A DNA stretch of 64,000 nucleotides from Perilla frutescens (Eukaryota > Streptophyta > Magnoliopsida > Lamiales > Lamiaceae), in assembly GCA_026008535.1 (NCBI GenBank), contig BRKX01000014.1, positions 22,094,694 to 22,158,693 on the forward strand, read 5' to 3'. Under the pieces are notes generated by a model. That model saw nothing but the letters and a program-made list of their open reading frames with translations, made no database searches and was not told the origin of the DNA. Of the stretch, positions 33,671 to 45,338 are shown in pieces (the first letter of the stretch is position 1; every line of letters begins with the position of its first letter). Position numbers and translations under genes: made by a program.

Positions 33671-35303
33671 GTGTGACGCGCGGTCATTTCGCGGTCAGAA
33701 TAATCCTCAAGAGAGAGTTATCCTTATGCCCACAGCAAGACGTAGCAAGCTTATGTGAGTAAGGGTCGATCCCACGAGGAGCTGCGAGTTCTATCTTCCA
33801 ATGTCACTTTTCCAAAAGGTTTGAGGACTGTTGTGGTCTCCGTACTTATATTTAAAGACTGTAAAATAAAATAACAAAACAAAACAAAACAGGAAAGAAA
33901 ATATTAGTAGTAACGTATTCCGAATTAGAACTTAGATGTCGAACTTAATAAACACTTGACCGATCATGAGCACGCTGATTACTTATACAAACCCAATTAT
34001 TTGGTTAAAGGTACCGGATCTCTCTCAACGTACCCAATCTATCCTTTCAGTTTAGCTTAGAGGTGATCTCTCGTCCCCTAAACCCTAACTTGTTACCCAA
34101 CCCCGATCTCTCATATGATTGTAAGCAACAAAACAACATTATGATCTAGACAGATCCAGATTTACCTAGACGAAGATCTCTTGTATGCCCTCAGTACCCG
34201 TGATGTATCCCATCCCTTTATGACCAACACACAACTACGATTCATTGACAATTTATAGAGGTAGTGAACACAATTCTAATTAACGAGTGATCAGCCACGA
34301 TTAACTAGTTTAGCCCACTGTATAATGCAACAAAGAAAATGACTACACGACGGAACCAGATTCACACAGTTTATGCCTATAAGCCTCACGGTTCTTACGT
34401 GTTCATTAAGTTCTTATCCTTGTTCAATCCGGAATAACGAGTCTAGCCACTCATGCTAGACTTAGAACAATAATAATGAGTAAAAGAAACAAAACAAAAC
34501 ATAATATAAATGAAAAACTTACTTATATTAATTAACAAAAGAATCCAAAACCAACGCTGGATTGAAGAACATAAAACAGTAAATCCTAAGTATCTGCGGG
34601 CATAAGGCCCGAGACCTATTGCAGAAAATAAAATAAAACTAAATAAAATTGTTTGGTGCGTCAAATATCCAGAGCTTTTTTTTCGTTTTCTGCCATCAAA
34701 TCTACTTATATAGGAGTACAAAGACACTAGGTAAACTCCCCAACAGGCCGGGGATCTTCAGCCTAACACGCAGCCGCCATGCCCAAGACTTTCCATATCT
34801 GGAAGATTCTTCCCTTATTTAGAAGGTTCTAAGTCGCAGATTCTGTACTTGTCGTGCCCTAGTTGCGCCGACATAGCAACTTTCCTTGTAGAGCCGAGCA
34901 TCCTTTTGGAAGCGTCAACTTGCCTTCCGCGGCTCCTCTTTCCTTCGGTGGCTAGGGTGCATTGCTCCTGCTGTAGCTGACATTAGTTTCCCTTGTGCCC
35001 AGTCTCTTCTACTTCTCCTCTCAATCACTCTGGGGTTGTTGTGGGCACGATCACAAACTTCTCCTTCAGCTTTTGCTGGAATGGTGGGCGATTTCCGCCA
35101 GGCTCGAGAGAGAGCTTTTTGTTGAGAAGTTGTTGCCAATCTTGGTATCATTAGCACCCTTGTGCCCTCCAGAAGTGATTCTCCTGCCTTCTGCTGCCCC
35201 TTGTGCCCATTCTGGCTCTTTCCGACTCAAAAAATAGAAAAAAACAAAGGACAAAAGAACGAGAAAAATACACAAAAACATGAGAGATTTTGGACTTGTC
35301 ACA
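33671..35303 (-). repeat. Athila left copy 3' LTR
   Basis: On the minus strand it starts TGTGACAAGTCC (35303) and ends GCGCGTCACA (33671), so the LTR has perfect 6-bp inverted ends TGTGAC/GTCACA. The purine stretch AAAGTGGGTGGG (35304-35315) lies just upstream as polypurine tract. Length 1633 bp. It keeps a single ACTCG at the site where the right copy's LTR holds the Copia insertion. Confidence 0.85.
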
Positions 35304-36755
35304 CCCACCCACTTTAGTCATACTTGCCCTCAAGTATGTAGGTATAACGTGCCCAAAAGAAAAACAAATAGAAAACAAAAGGAGGAAAAGACAGACTTAA
35401 GACAAAGACACGATATATCAGGTATGTAAAAGCAAATCCCTTGCGGGCACAGAGACCTAGGTACCTGATCACACTAAATAGCATAAAAATAGTAGAAACA
35501 TACATAATGCTCACTGCAAATCAAAATGACTAAGTTATTGGTTCGCTCATGCTTTCCTCACTCAAGTTTTTTGGCTAAGTGTTTACGCTCAAGGACAGAC
35601 ATAATTGAACCGAGGGTCACCATAGGCTTGCAATTGCTCTTGTTCCTCCACCACTGTTGGTGTAATGGGCATACTTATGCTAAGTTCTTTAAGGTTGTAA
35701 TGAGGCTACGGGTTCAAGGTAGGAAATATTTGGATCTGGCTCAGAATTTAGTCGAATTTTCCCTTTGGGAGACTCATTTTGACTCTTACTGGCCTTTGCC
35801 ACCGTGCCCATTTTGTTTAAGCACATGCCCAGATTTTTTTAACTTTGTGGGATTTTTGTACTTTTATTTTCTTGGGGTTTTCTTTTTTTTTTGTTCATTT
35901 TTCTTTTCATTTTGACCCTTTTTTTTCTTTTTCTTTTTCTTTCTTTCTCTTGGCATTTCATGCCTTGTAACACACCAGATTTATCCTCCCCTTATGCCCA
36001 TGGTCTTTTTTTGTGTGGTTTCCAAGATAGAATATGACCAGGGCTTTATTCATTTTTGGCTAAAAAATGGCTGCAAGGGATAATATTCAAGGTGGTTTTA
36101 TTTGGCTTTGTGGGCTCAGAAAGAAAATTTGCCTAAGAATTTTAGTAGCATACCCAAAATTCCTTGTGACCTCGGAGTAGAGCAAAAGCAAGTTCTAGTT
36201 CACCTAAATTCAAAAATGCAGAAATCATACAAGAAAGAAGTAGCACATGCATTGTGAATTCAGACTCAATTCCTCACAAGATACTTAGTTCATTCATCAT
36301 ATAAGTAGTAACATGGGCATGCTGAAATGACAATACAGTAAAATATGTTGCATTATGGTCACAAGACCCTAGACTCCATGCTTTTAAGTTCAAATATTTA
36401 CACATGCTTGGCAATAAAAAAACGCAAAGAAGGCAGAGTAAACCCCACCCACACACTTTGCCTTCGGCAAAGTGGGTACGAGAAGGTTATCCTACTAATC
36501 GCAAACTCAACGAAATATTAGAGGGCCCCCCTACCCACACACTTTTCCTTAAGCAAAGTGTGTCAGTACGGGGGGTCTTCTAATTAAAAAAACACAAAAA
36601 CAACAAAAAAAAAACAACAAAGACAAAAGATAGAAACTCCTAGTGCCCACACCCACACACTTTGCCTTAAGCAAAGTGTGGGAAATGGACGATACCTAAA
36701 CAGACACAAAACAAAACAAAAAACAAAAACCTAATCTATAGGAAAGAGTACCAGT
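35304..36755 (-). other. Athila left copy: region between env-like ORF and LTR
   Basis: Non-coding, with simple A-, T- and TTTC-rich runs near 35870-35950. It includes the polypurine tract beside the LTR and a cluster of three hairpins at 36454-36680. Small ORFs on either strand have no domain. Confidence 0.6.
36454..36680 (-). repeat. Three CACTTTGCC hairpins (left copy)
   Basis: Stem-loops at 36454-36474, 36537-36563 and 36656-36680 each pair CACTTTGC or a close variant with GCAAAGTG. The first has a three-base loop between CACTTTGCC and GGCAAAGTG; the others have CTTAAG-like loops. The spacing is ~80-120 bp. The same three occur in the right copy at 48127-48327. Confidence 0.8.
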
Positions 36756-38389
36756 TCAGGCATTAGAGGGGGTCGGATAATTAAATCCGACGTGCTTGAA
36801 GTAAGCAGATATGGCGGTCTCCAATCGGTCTAGTCTGGCTATGGTAGTGGTGGCTGCTGGCTCTTACTGTTGTGCCCTCGGGGGCCTCTTGCTGGGACGT
36901 GCATTCAAAGAAAAACTAAGGCTACTCGAAGTTTTTAGCTTCGGTATGCCAAACACGGGTTTTCCCTCCTCATCGTCAAAAACATCCAACATACGTTTCA
37001 AGCAGTTTAAATCAAAAAACTCAACATGCTTGCAATACAGGTTAGTGGATGAAGGATCAAATAGATGCAGTTTTTCAGCAAGATGTGTAATCAGTTGGGC
37101 ACAGGAGATGCGATTCTTAGAATGGGCTACAGTGTCCTTGAAGTGGGCGATGGCCACAGCTCCAAAGTTTATCCTCTTCTTGTGTACCATGCACCAGAGG
37201 ATAAACAACTCCTGATTGGTAATGGAGTTGGAGCTATCTTTCCAGCCAAAGAAGTTGTAGGCGAGCATTCGGTGACAAAAGCGAAGGGCATTGCTTTTAA
37301 GCATGTATCCCTTGCTGGTTCCAGACTTGAATTTAGAACCGTCACCTAACTCAACCCACTTCTCCTACATATTATCATCCATGGGCACCACAACAATAGC
37401 AGATTTATATTCATCATCATTCAGATCCAAAAACGAAACAATTCCCAGACCCATGTTCAATTCATCAGCAGAAAGATTGAAATTTTTACTAATAATTTTA
37501 AACTTGAAAATTTTTGCTGAAGTACCTCCCTTCCCCACACTCTTCACAGATAGATCATGGAAAAACTCATAGACTAACTTAGGAAAAATCAAACAGTCCC
37601 ATTCAATAAAAAAGACCATCCAATGTTAGAAAAGAGTTCTCTTACCTCTCGCTTAATGCCCAAGACAGCAAGTGAGGCAAAGTGGATGGTCTTACTATGC
37701 ACGATCTCCCTTGTGGGTAAGACGCCTTCTCCTTTTGGCTTGACTTTTCCAGAGGTTGGGCTAACCACAATTTTGCCCTTCTTTGCAGACGGTTTGGCAG
37801 CAGCTTTCCCTTTCCCTTTGGCAGATACAGAGGGCGCATCTGTTGTGCCCTCAGCAACTTCCTTCAGAGATAAAGACTAGTCATCCTGAATCTTATGGGC
37901 TCGTGACTCCCCACAGCTTTCATCTTTTTCTTCATCGGCCTCCTCATCAGCTTCCTCATCCTCCGACAGCGTCGGCGATGGCTGCTTTTTCCTCTTCAAG
38001 ATCTGTGACTTAGCTTTCGCGGCGGCAACCTTCTCCTTATTCACCTTCTTTAACTTTTTAGTTGCAGAGGGCTCAGGAGTGTGCTCCGGCGTCGGCTCAG
38101 GAATCACATCTTACTGCATGCTGGCCTTCTCTTGGTCGTCGATCTCGTTGGTAATTTTCTCCACAATTTTTAGAGAGGGTTCATCAACCTTCTCGGACTC
38201 ACGAATGGAAATGGGTGAAGGCAGTGGTTCGATGGTGGTGAGAGGTTGAATGTTCATGGTAGCAGTGCTCGACGACTTGGTTGGTGCAGCAGCGTCGGTG
38301 GTGGTTTCCCTGGAATTTTTCGGTGAAGTGGAAGGGGTGAACTCCACCTTCTTCTTTGTGGACTTAGCAGCGCGAGTTTTGGGGGCCAT
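36756..38389 (-). pseudogene. Athila post-pol (env-position) ORF, left copy
   Basis: Starts MAPKTRAAKSTKKKVEF at 38389. A Ser/Thr/Pro- and Lys/Glu-rich N-terminal half (SEDEEADEEADEEKD) is followed by a folded-looking segment with IHFASLAVLGIKREVRELF, LVYEFFHDLSVKS and FNLSADELNMGLGI. That segment resembles the 'putative plant transposon protein' domain found in Athila ORFs and elsewhere. It ends FNYPTPSNA at 36756. Stops lie near 38106 (SMQ*DV), 37878 (DD*SL), 37600 and 36862, so it is dead. I see no signal peptide or clear transmembrane helix, so calling it an envelope would be positional only. Confidence 0.75.
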
Positions 38390-38928
38390 CGTGATCGTGG
38401 TTATGGCGGCTGAGAGAGGGAGTTTGTAGAGAGAGAGAAGAGGCTGTAATTTTCTGAAATTTTCGGAGTGAAAATAGGCGAGTGAATTTTAGTGAGGAAG
38501 GGTTGGGGTTTAATACTTGGATTCACCCTAGCCACTCAATTTGGATTGATGTGACAGGCCCGTCAGATGACTTTTGAGCTTCTAGGGTTTCCTTGTACGG
38601 AATTTTGAGCTGTGCCCACAGGGGTACAGAGATCCCGAATTGTTTAGAATTGCCTTTGCTGGTGCCCTCCATGCTGGAAGCATCCAAATTGGCCAGATTC
38701 TTTCCTTCCATGAAAAATTCACCTGAATTTGTTTCCTAAAATACTCAAAAAGAAAAATACAGCCGTGAAATCTAATTTCTAGACTAACATGGCAAAAATA
38801 AACTCTCAAAAATAAATAAATAAAATACGAAAAACATAGAAAAGGAAATAAATAAATAAAAAAAATAAACCTGGGTTGCCTCCCAGTCAGCGCCCTAGTT
38901 ATTGTCGTGGGCACAACACTCCTTCGGT
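38390..38928 (-). other. Athila left copy: pol to env-like ORF spacer
   Basis: Non-coding spacer, AT-rich at 38740-38870, then sequence leading to the env-like ATG. The right copy has the same spacer at 46295-46831. Confidence 0.5.
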
Positions 38929-40325
38929 TTACATGTACATAGGCTCAACGAGCTGGAGCCCGAGAGCCTCTATAGATGAAACCATTGGTTCCTTGAGATG
39001 CTTTAGCCGCTGTCCATTGACCTTGAAAGTCTCTCCAGTACTTAAATCAAATAATTCCACTGCTCCATTTGGGCACACGGTCTGGATCTCATAAGGTCCT
39101 GACCATTTGGACTTGAGTCCTCCTCCTAATAGTTTCAGTCTGGAATTATATAGCAAAACCTTTTGCCCACGCTCAAACGGCTTGTGGCAAATGAGTTGGT
39201 CATGGTTTTTTTCATTCTTTCCTTGTAGAGAACAGCATTGTTATAGGCTTCCAGCCTCATCTCTTCCAATTCTTGAAGTTGGAGCTTTCTTTTGATCCCT
39301 GCTCTATCAAGCTTTATGTTCAGCTTCTGAATTCCCAAAAGGCCTTGTGCTCAATCTCAACTGGAAGATGACAATTCTTCCCATAGATTAAGCAGAACGG
39401 AGATATCCCAATGGGTGTTTTGTAGGCAGTACGATATGCCCACAAGGCATCATCCAGCTTGAAACTCCAATTCTTGCTATTGGGGTTCACGACCTTTTGA
39501 AGTATGGACTTGACTTCACGGTTTGAAACCTCAGTTTGTCCATTCACTTGTGGGTGATATGCAATAGTTACCTTATGTCTCACTCCGTATTTCTTGAGCA
39601 AATTCTTGATGATCATGTTGCAGAAGTGGGATCCTTGGTCACTTATCAGTGCCTTGGGCACACCAAATCTGCTGAACACATTAGACTTTAGGAACTTTTT
39701 GACCACAGGCATCATTTGTGGTAGTTGCTTTTGCTTCCACCCACTTGGATACATATTCCATAGCCAGAACTATGTATTGATGTCCATTGGATTTTGTTAA
39801 AGGTCCCATAAAATCAATTCCCCAAACGTCAAAGACTTCTACCAGCATGATAGGCACCATGGGTATTTCATTGCGTTTGAAGATGTTTCCAGTCATCTGG
39901 TAGCGTGGGCATCGTCGACATACTTCATAAGCATCTTTGTGAAGTGATGGCCAAAAGAACCTGCAATCAAGGATCTTTTTTGCAGTTCTTTTTACACCGA
40001 AATGCCCTCCACATGCTTCAAAGTGGCAGTGATCTAGAATGCTCTTAGCTTCATCTATGGGCATGCATCGTTTGATGATTTGGTCTGCGTACATTTTCCA
40101 TAGTATGGGCTCATCCCATACATAGTATTGACTCTCACTTCGGATTTTGTTCCTTTGGTAGGTCGAGAGTCTGGTTGGCAATTCTCCAGAGATCATGAAA
40201 TTGACTAAGTCAGCGTACCAAGGTGTTGTGCCCTTGAGATTGAACAGATACTCATTTGGAAAAGCCTCCTCGATGGGCACCACATCCTTCTCCTCATTAA
40301 GTACTCTACTAAGATGATCTGCCAC
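38929..40325 (-). pseudogene. Athila integrase, left copy
   Basis: Reads from MADHLSRVLNEE (40325) through the zinc-binding HHCC region (HCHFEACGGHFG, then CRRCPRYQ), the catalytic core (VWGIDFMGPL, ISDQGSHF, NGQTEVSNRE supplying the D, D and E) and YGKNCHLPVE. It continues to the C-terminal GGLKSKWSGPYEIQTV and ends LQLVEPMYM at 38929. Frame changes near 39700 and 39320-39340 and near 39150 break it. In live elements it joins the cDNA to the chromosome. The C-terminal part is the best conserved piece shared with the right copy. Confidence 0.85.
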
Positions 40326-40820
40326 CTGGTTTTGAACTCCATTCTTGTCTTTGATATCTCAATCGAATTCTTACAGCAGTAGTATCCACCGAATGAGCCT
40401 TGGTTTCGATTCCTTTTTTGCAAGTAGGTGCTTCAATGCAGAGTGATCAGTGTAAACAACACTCTTAGCCCCGAGCAAATAGGATCAAAATTTTTCAAAG
40501 GCAAAGACTACTGCCAACAATTCCTTTTCAGTTGTAGTGTAGTTGGCTTGGGCATGATTCAATATCTTGGAAGCATAGTAAATCACATGGCATTCTTTGC
40601 CCCATTTTTGTCCAAGCACTGCGCCTACAGCGTATCCACTGGTATCACACATTATTTCAAATGGCATGCCCCAGTCTGGAGGTTGAATGATGGGTGTTGT
40701 GACTAGCCTCTTCTTTAGAGTGTTGAAGGCTTCCTTGCATGCATCGTCGAAGACAAATGGCACATCATTTTGCAAAAGATACGTGATTGGTTGAGCAATC
40801 TTTGCAAAATCCTTGATGAA
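40326..40820 (-). pseudogene. Athila RNase H, left copy
   Basis: The segment holds FVFDDACKEAFNTLKKRL, FEIMCDTSGYAVGAVLGQK and YTTTEKELLAVVFAFEKF, matching the Gypsy RNase H region between RT and integrase. Frame changes and stops separate it from RT (near 40820) and from integrase (near 40480). It removes the RNA strand during reverse transcription in functional elements. Confidence 0.8.
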
Positions 40821-42471
40821 TCATTGGTAGAACCCAGCGTGCCCAAGAAAACCACAAACTTGCTTCACCGTAGTGGGATAGGGTAGCTTTTCGATGATGT
40901 CCACCTTAGCTTTATCCACCTCTATGTCTCTCACTGAAACGACATGCCCAAGAACAATCCCCTCACGAACCATGAAATGGCATTTTTCATAGTTTAGCAC
41001 CAAGCATTTATCCACACATCTTTTTAGTACCTTTTCAAGGTTGTCGAGGCATGCGTCGAATGAATTTCCATAGACTGTAAAGTTGTCCATGAATACCTCG
41101 ATACAATTCTCTAAAAGATCCGAGAAAATACTCATCATACATCGTTGAAAAGTTCCAGGGGCATTGCAGAGCCCAAAAGGCATTCTCCGGTAAGCAAATG
41201 TGTCGAATGGGCACGTGAAGGTAGTCTTCTTCTGGTCTTCTTGATCCACTAAAATTTGCATGTAGCCTGAATATCCATCAAGGAAATAAAAGAATTTGTT
41301 TCTAGCCAATCTCTCCAGCATCTGGTCTATGAAGGGTAACGGGAAGTGATCATTCCTTGTGACGGTGTTGAGCTTCCGGTAGTCTATGCAGACTCTCCAT
41401 CCAGTTTGTAGCCTCGTGGGCACAAGCTCATTTTTCTCATTTTTCACCACCTGGATCCCTGACTTCTTGGGCACGACATGAATTGGGCTTACCCACTTGC
41501 TGTCGGAAATGGGGTAGATGATCCCCATATCTAGCAACTTGAGTATCTCTTTCAGCATGACTTCCTTCATTGCGGGGTTCAATTTGCATTGAGCATCCCA
41601 CACAGGTTTGGCATCGTCCTCGAGAAGAATTCTGTGCATGTATACTGCAGGGCTTATGCCCTTGATATCGGCCAAAGTCCATCCCATTACTTCTTTGTAT
41701 ATTCGTAGCAACCTTAATAGCCGGTTTTCTTCAACAAGGTTCAGTCCTTTGTTTATGATAACCGGCAATGTCTCATTCTCCCCAAGATAGGCATAATTTA
41801 GGTGGTCAAGGAGATTCTTCAATTTTAGCTTTGGTGCCCTCTGCACTGATGGAAGCATCCTGTCTGTCTGCGTCATTGTGGGAAAATTGAAATCCACCAC
41901 TCCATGCGGTAATTCTTCCAGAGAGTACAACATCATGATGGCGTCTCTGGTATTCTTATATTCATTGAGGGCATCGTAGTCAGTTAACCCAGCTTGCAAT
42001 GCCCATTCCAGAGGTTCTTGGTTGTTCATGTGACCCAAAATGGCTTGAGATTGGGCATAGCAATGGTTCACAAAGTGGACTGACTCCGGATCTCGTGGGT
42101 ACTTCATGGCTTCATAAATGTTGAACACAACTACCTGACCATCGAACTCACATGTCAGCGTGTCCTCGTCGAAATTGATCTTGGTGCGAGCATTTTTCAT
42201 GAAAGGTCTCCCTAACAGTAGAACGGATGTAGACGGTATCGTGTTGCCCATGTCCAAAACATAGAAATCTGCTGGGAAAATTAATTTCCCCACTTTCACC
42301 AAGATATCTTCTATTAGACCTTCGGGTAGAAATTTGATCTATCTGCCAACTGGATGATCACCCTTGTTTCCTTGAGTGGTCCCATATTTAATTCTTCATA
42401 AATCGTCATAGGCATGACGTTTATAGATGCACCGAGATCAAGCATCGCCTTTTCAATCTTTTTGCTCTAAA
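40821..42471 (-). pseudogene. Athila protease and reverse transcriptase, left copy
   Basis: The protease site DLGASINVMP lies at about 42420-42450 on the minus strand, interrupted by a stop near 42342. The long 493-residue frame 42302-40821 then carries the end of protease (FPADFYVLDMG, LLLGRPFM) and RT with VSPIHVVPKKSG, WRVCIDYRKLN, DGYSGYMQI, FTCPFDTFAYRRMPFGLCNA and GFLGHAGFYQ. The catalytic YxDD-equivalent reads FMDN (41082-41093), so the second aspartate is lost by a GAC-to-AAC type change. It therefore could not polymerise even where the frame is open. Confidence 0.88.
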
Positions 42472-43592
42472 TTATGCATGGTATGACAAACATGCCAGGA
42501 TCTTCACACTTCTTTGGCATTTTTGTAGCACTGCAGAGAAATTTTCTCCCATGAAAAGTCTCGCATCATCTTCAAATCGTACCTTCTTAGTACACAGCTC
42601 TTTCAGAAAATGGGCATAATGAGGAACTTGCCTTATTACATCCAGTAGTGGAATATTGATTTCCACTTTTTGAAAAACCTTGAGAAGTTCCTTTATCTCC
42701 TCTTCTTTTCTGTCTTGGGCAAGATGTTCAGAAAAGGGAGGCTTCTTCTTTGTTTCTTGCCTTGTGGGCTCAGCAACCTCTTCCTGTGTCCGCTCTTCTT
42801 CTTTCGTTATGCCTTCAGTGTCTCCTTTCAGTTCAGCTTTCATCACTTCTTCTTCACTCTTTGTGGTCACAGCGTTTACTTGCTCTCGAGGATTTACCAC
42901 TTGGGATGGTGATTGTCCGTTTCTTTCCTTCAGTTGGGCAAGGTCTTGAGCTAGTTGGGAAATTTGCTTGCTCACATGTTGCAGACCAGCCCTTGTCTCT
43001 TGTTTGAACCTTTCATTCTCCTGATGTGACTTCACATTCTCTTTGGCCATGGCATGAACTAGTTCGGCTAGGTTGGGTTCTTCTCGTGCCCTCGGCGGTG
43101 GTGGTGGCAAATCTTGTTGGTGGGCATCTTTCCTCTTCTATCTGAAATTGTCATGATCCCTCCATCCAGGATTGTATGTTTGAGAGTGGGGATCGTATCG
43201 CCTGTTGTTGTTATGCCCACCGAGAGAGTTAACTTCAGTGACTTCCTCCTTTTGCAGTGTTGGGCATTCATCAGTGAAATGGGCTACGCTCTTGCATACT
43301 CCATACAATCTTTTCTTTGGTACTCCAGTATGGTTCATCACTTTCTCCATCTGGTCCAAAATCCTTTCTAGTTTAACCTCAAGGTACGTTGATTTCCCAG
43401 GGTTTGGAACTGTCCTTGTGCCCTCGGCACTTACATCTCAGTTTTCATCAGTCATTTCTGCTAGAATTCGGAAGGCTTTAGTTGGTAATGTGTTCAGGAT
43501 AGATCCTCCACATGAAGAATTGACAATGACTTTGTCATGTGGTCTCAACCTAGACACAAAGTATTAGATCAGATCGTGATATGTGATCTGGA
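42472..43592 (-). pseudogene. Athila gag (partial), left copy
   Basis: Minus-strand reading starts at the palindrome centre with VIVNSSCGGSILN (family motif), then LEVKLERILDQMEKVM, a CCHC knuckle CKSVAHFTDEC (~43258-43300), a coiled-coil-like MAKENVKSHQENERFKQE and KVEINIPLLDVIRQVPHYA. The frame is broken by stops near 43137, near 43440 and near 42478. The N-terminal capsid part is missing because the copy ends at the palindrome junction. Confidence 0.8.
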
Positions 43593-43601
43593 AGTCTGAA
43601 G

Positions 43602-45338
43602 ATGGGCATAAATAAGAGTTTCTATGACTATTGGTGTCGATTTCAGAGCATGTTGACAAAATGCCCACAACACCAGATCACAGATCACGATCTGATCCAA
43701 TACTTTGTGTCTAGGTTGAGACCACAGTACAAAATCATTGTCAATTCTTCATGTGGAGGATTTATCCTGAACAAATTACTAACTGAAGCCTTCTGAATTC
43801 TAGCAGAAATGGCTGATGAAAACCGAGATGAAAGTTCCAAGGGCGCAAGGACAGTTCCAGACACTGGGAAATCAACGCACCTCGAGGTCAAACTAGAAAG
43901 GATTTTGGACCAGATAGAGAAAGTGATGGACCATACTCGAGCACCAAAGAAAAGAGTGTGTGGAGTGTGTAAGAGCGTGGCCCATTTCACTGATGAATGC
44001 CTAACACTGCAAGAGGAGGACGTCATTGAAGTCAACTCTCTTGGTGGGCATAACAACAATAACAGATGATATGATCCCCACTCTCAAACATACAATCCTG
44101 GATGGAGGGATCATGAGAATTTTAGATGGAAGAGGAATGATGTCCACCAACCAGATTTGCCACCACCACCGCCGAGGGCACGCAAAGAACCCAGTCTGGC
44201 CGAACTAGTCCATGACATGGCCAAAGAGAATGTGAAGTCACAGCAGGAGAATGAAAGGTTCAAACAAGAGACAAGGGCTGGTTTGCAACATGTGAGCAAA
44301 CAAATTTCCCAACTAGCTCAAGACCTTACCCAACTGAAGGAAAAGAACGGGCAATTACCATCTCAGGTGGTAAATCCTCGAGAATAAGTGAACGCTGTGA
44401 CCACAAAGAGTGAAGAAGAAGTGATGAAAGCTGAACTGAAAGGAGACACTGAAGGCATAACAAAAAAAGAAGAGCGGGCACAGGAAGAGGTTGCTGAGCC
44501 CACAAGGCAAGAAACAAAGAAGAAGCCTCCCTTTCCTGAGCGTCTTACCCACGACAAGAAAGACAAGGAGATGAAGGAACTTCTCAAGGTCTTTCGAAAG
44601 GTGGAAATCAATATTCCACTACTGGATATAATAAGTCAGGTTTCTCGTTATGCCCATTTCCTAAAAGAGTTGTGTACCAAGAAAGAACGATTTGAAGATG
44701 ATGCGAGACTTTTTATGGGAGAAAATGTCTCTGCAGTGCTACAAAAGATGGCAAAGAAGTGTGAAGATCCTGACATGTTTGTTATACCATGCATAATTGG
44801 GAGTAAAAAGATTGAAAAGGCGATGCTTGATCTCGGTGCATCCATAAACGTCATGCCCATGACGATTTATGAGGAATTGAATCTAGGACCACTCAAGGAG
44901 ATAAAGATGATAATCCAGTTGGCAGATAGATCAAATGTCTACCCCGAAGGTCTAATAGAAGATGTCTTGGTGAAAGTGAGGGAATTAATTTTCCCAGCAG
45001 ATTTTTATGTCTTGGACATGGGCAATATGACACCATCTACATCCATTCTACTGTTAGAGAGGCCTTTCATAAAAACTGCTCGCACCAAGATCAATGTCGA
45101 TGTGGGCACGCTAACATGTGAGTTCGATGGCCAGGTAGTTGTGTTCAACATTTATGAAGCCATGAAGTGCCCACAAGATCCGGAGTCAGTCCACCTTGTG
45201 AACCATTGCTATGCCCAATCTCACGCCATTCTAGGTCGCATAAACAACCAAGAACCCCTGGAATGGGCATTGCAAGCTGGGTTAACTGACTACGATGCCC
45301 TCGACAAAGATGAGGATATCAGAAAAATGCCATCATGA
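43602..45338 (+). pseudogene. Athila gag and protease, right copy
   Basis: Plus-strand reading starts FYDYWCRFQSMLTKCPQH (capsid part absent from the left arm) and YFVSRLRPQYKIIVNSSCGG. The CCHC knuckle CGVCKSVAHFTDEC follows (~43955-43996), then the Gln/Lys-rich segment and KVEINIPLLDIISQVSRYA. The protease has DLGASINVMPMTIYEELN (~44827-44880), FPADFYVLDMGN and FNIYEAMKCP. Stops occur at 43794, 44067 and 44385, and the frame closes at 45338. Same product as the left gag and protease but decayed differently. Confidence 0.85.

Larger units (their letters stand above)
33671..43592 (-). mobile_element. Athila-type Gypsy element, left (minus) copy
   Basis: Order on the minus strand: partial gag, protease with DLGASINVMP, RT, RNase H, integrase, env-position ORF, three hairpins, polypurine tract, 3' LTR. 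The LTR terminus is joined to the Tat LTR at 33670/33671, so this copy inserted into the Tat element. The protease motif and the long post-pol ORF are hallmarks of the Athila group. It is the more complete of the two copies but has no 5' LTR and many stops. Confidence 0.85.

Noticed and set aside
34915..35308. Overlapping 75-80-residue ORFs in the Athila LTR
   Set aside because: They lie on both strands inside the LTR without any recognisable domain.
36454..36680. Hairpins as bacterial-type terminators
   Set aside because: Eukaryotic retrotransposon context, repeated three times and conserved in both copies, with no consistent T run after the stem.
36756..38389. Calling the Athila post-pol ORF a true envelope glycoprotein
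   Set aside because: No signal peptide, transmembrane helix or cysteine pattern is visible; only its position is env-like.
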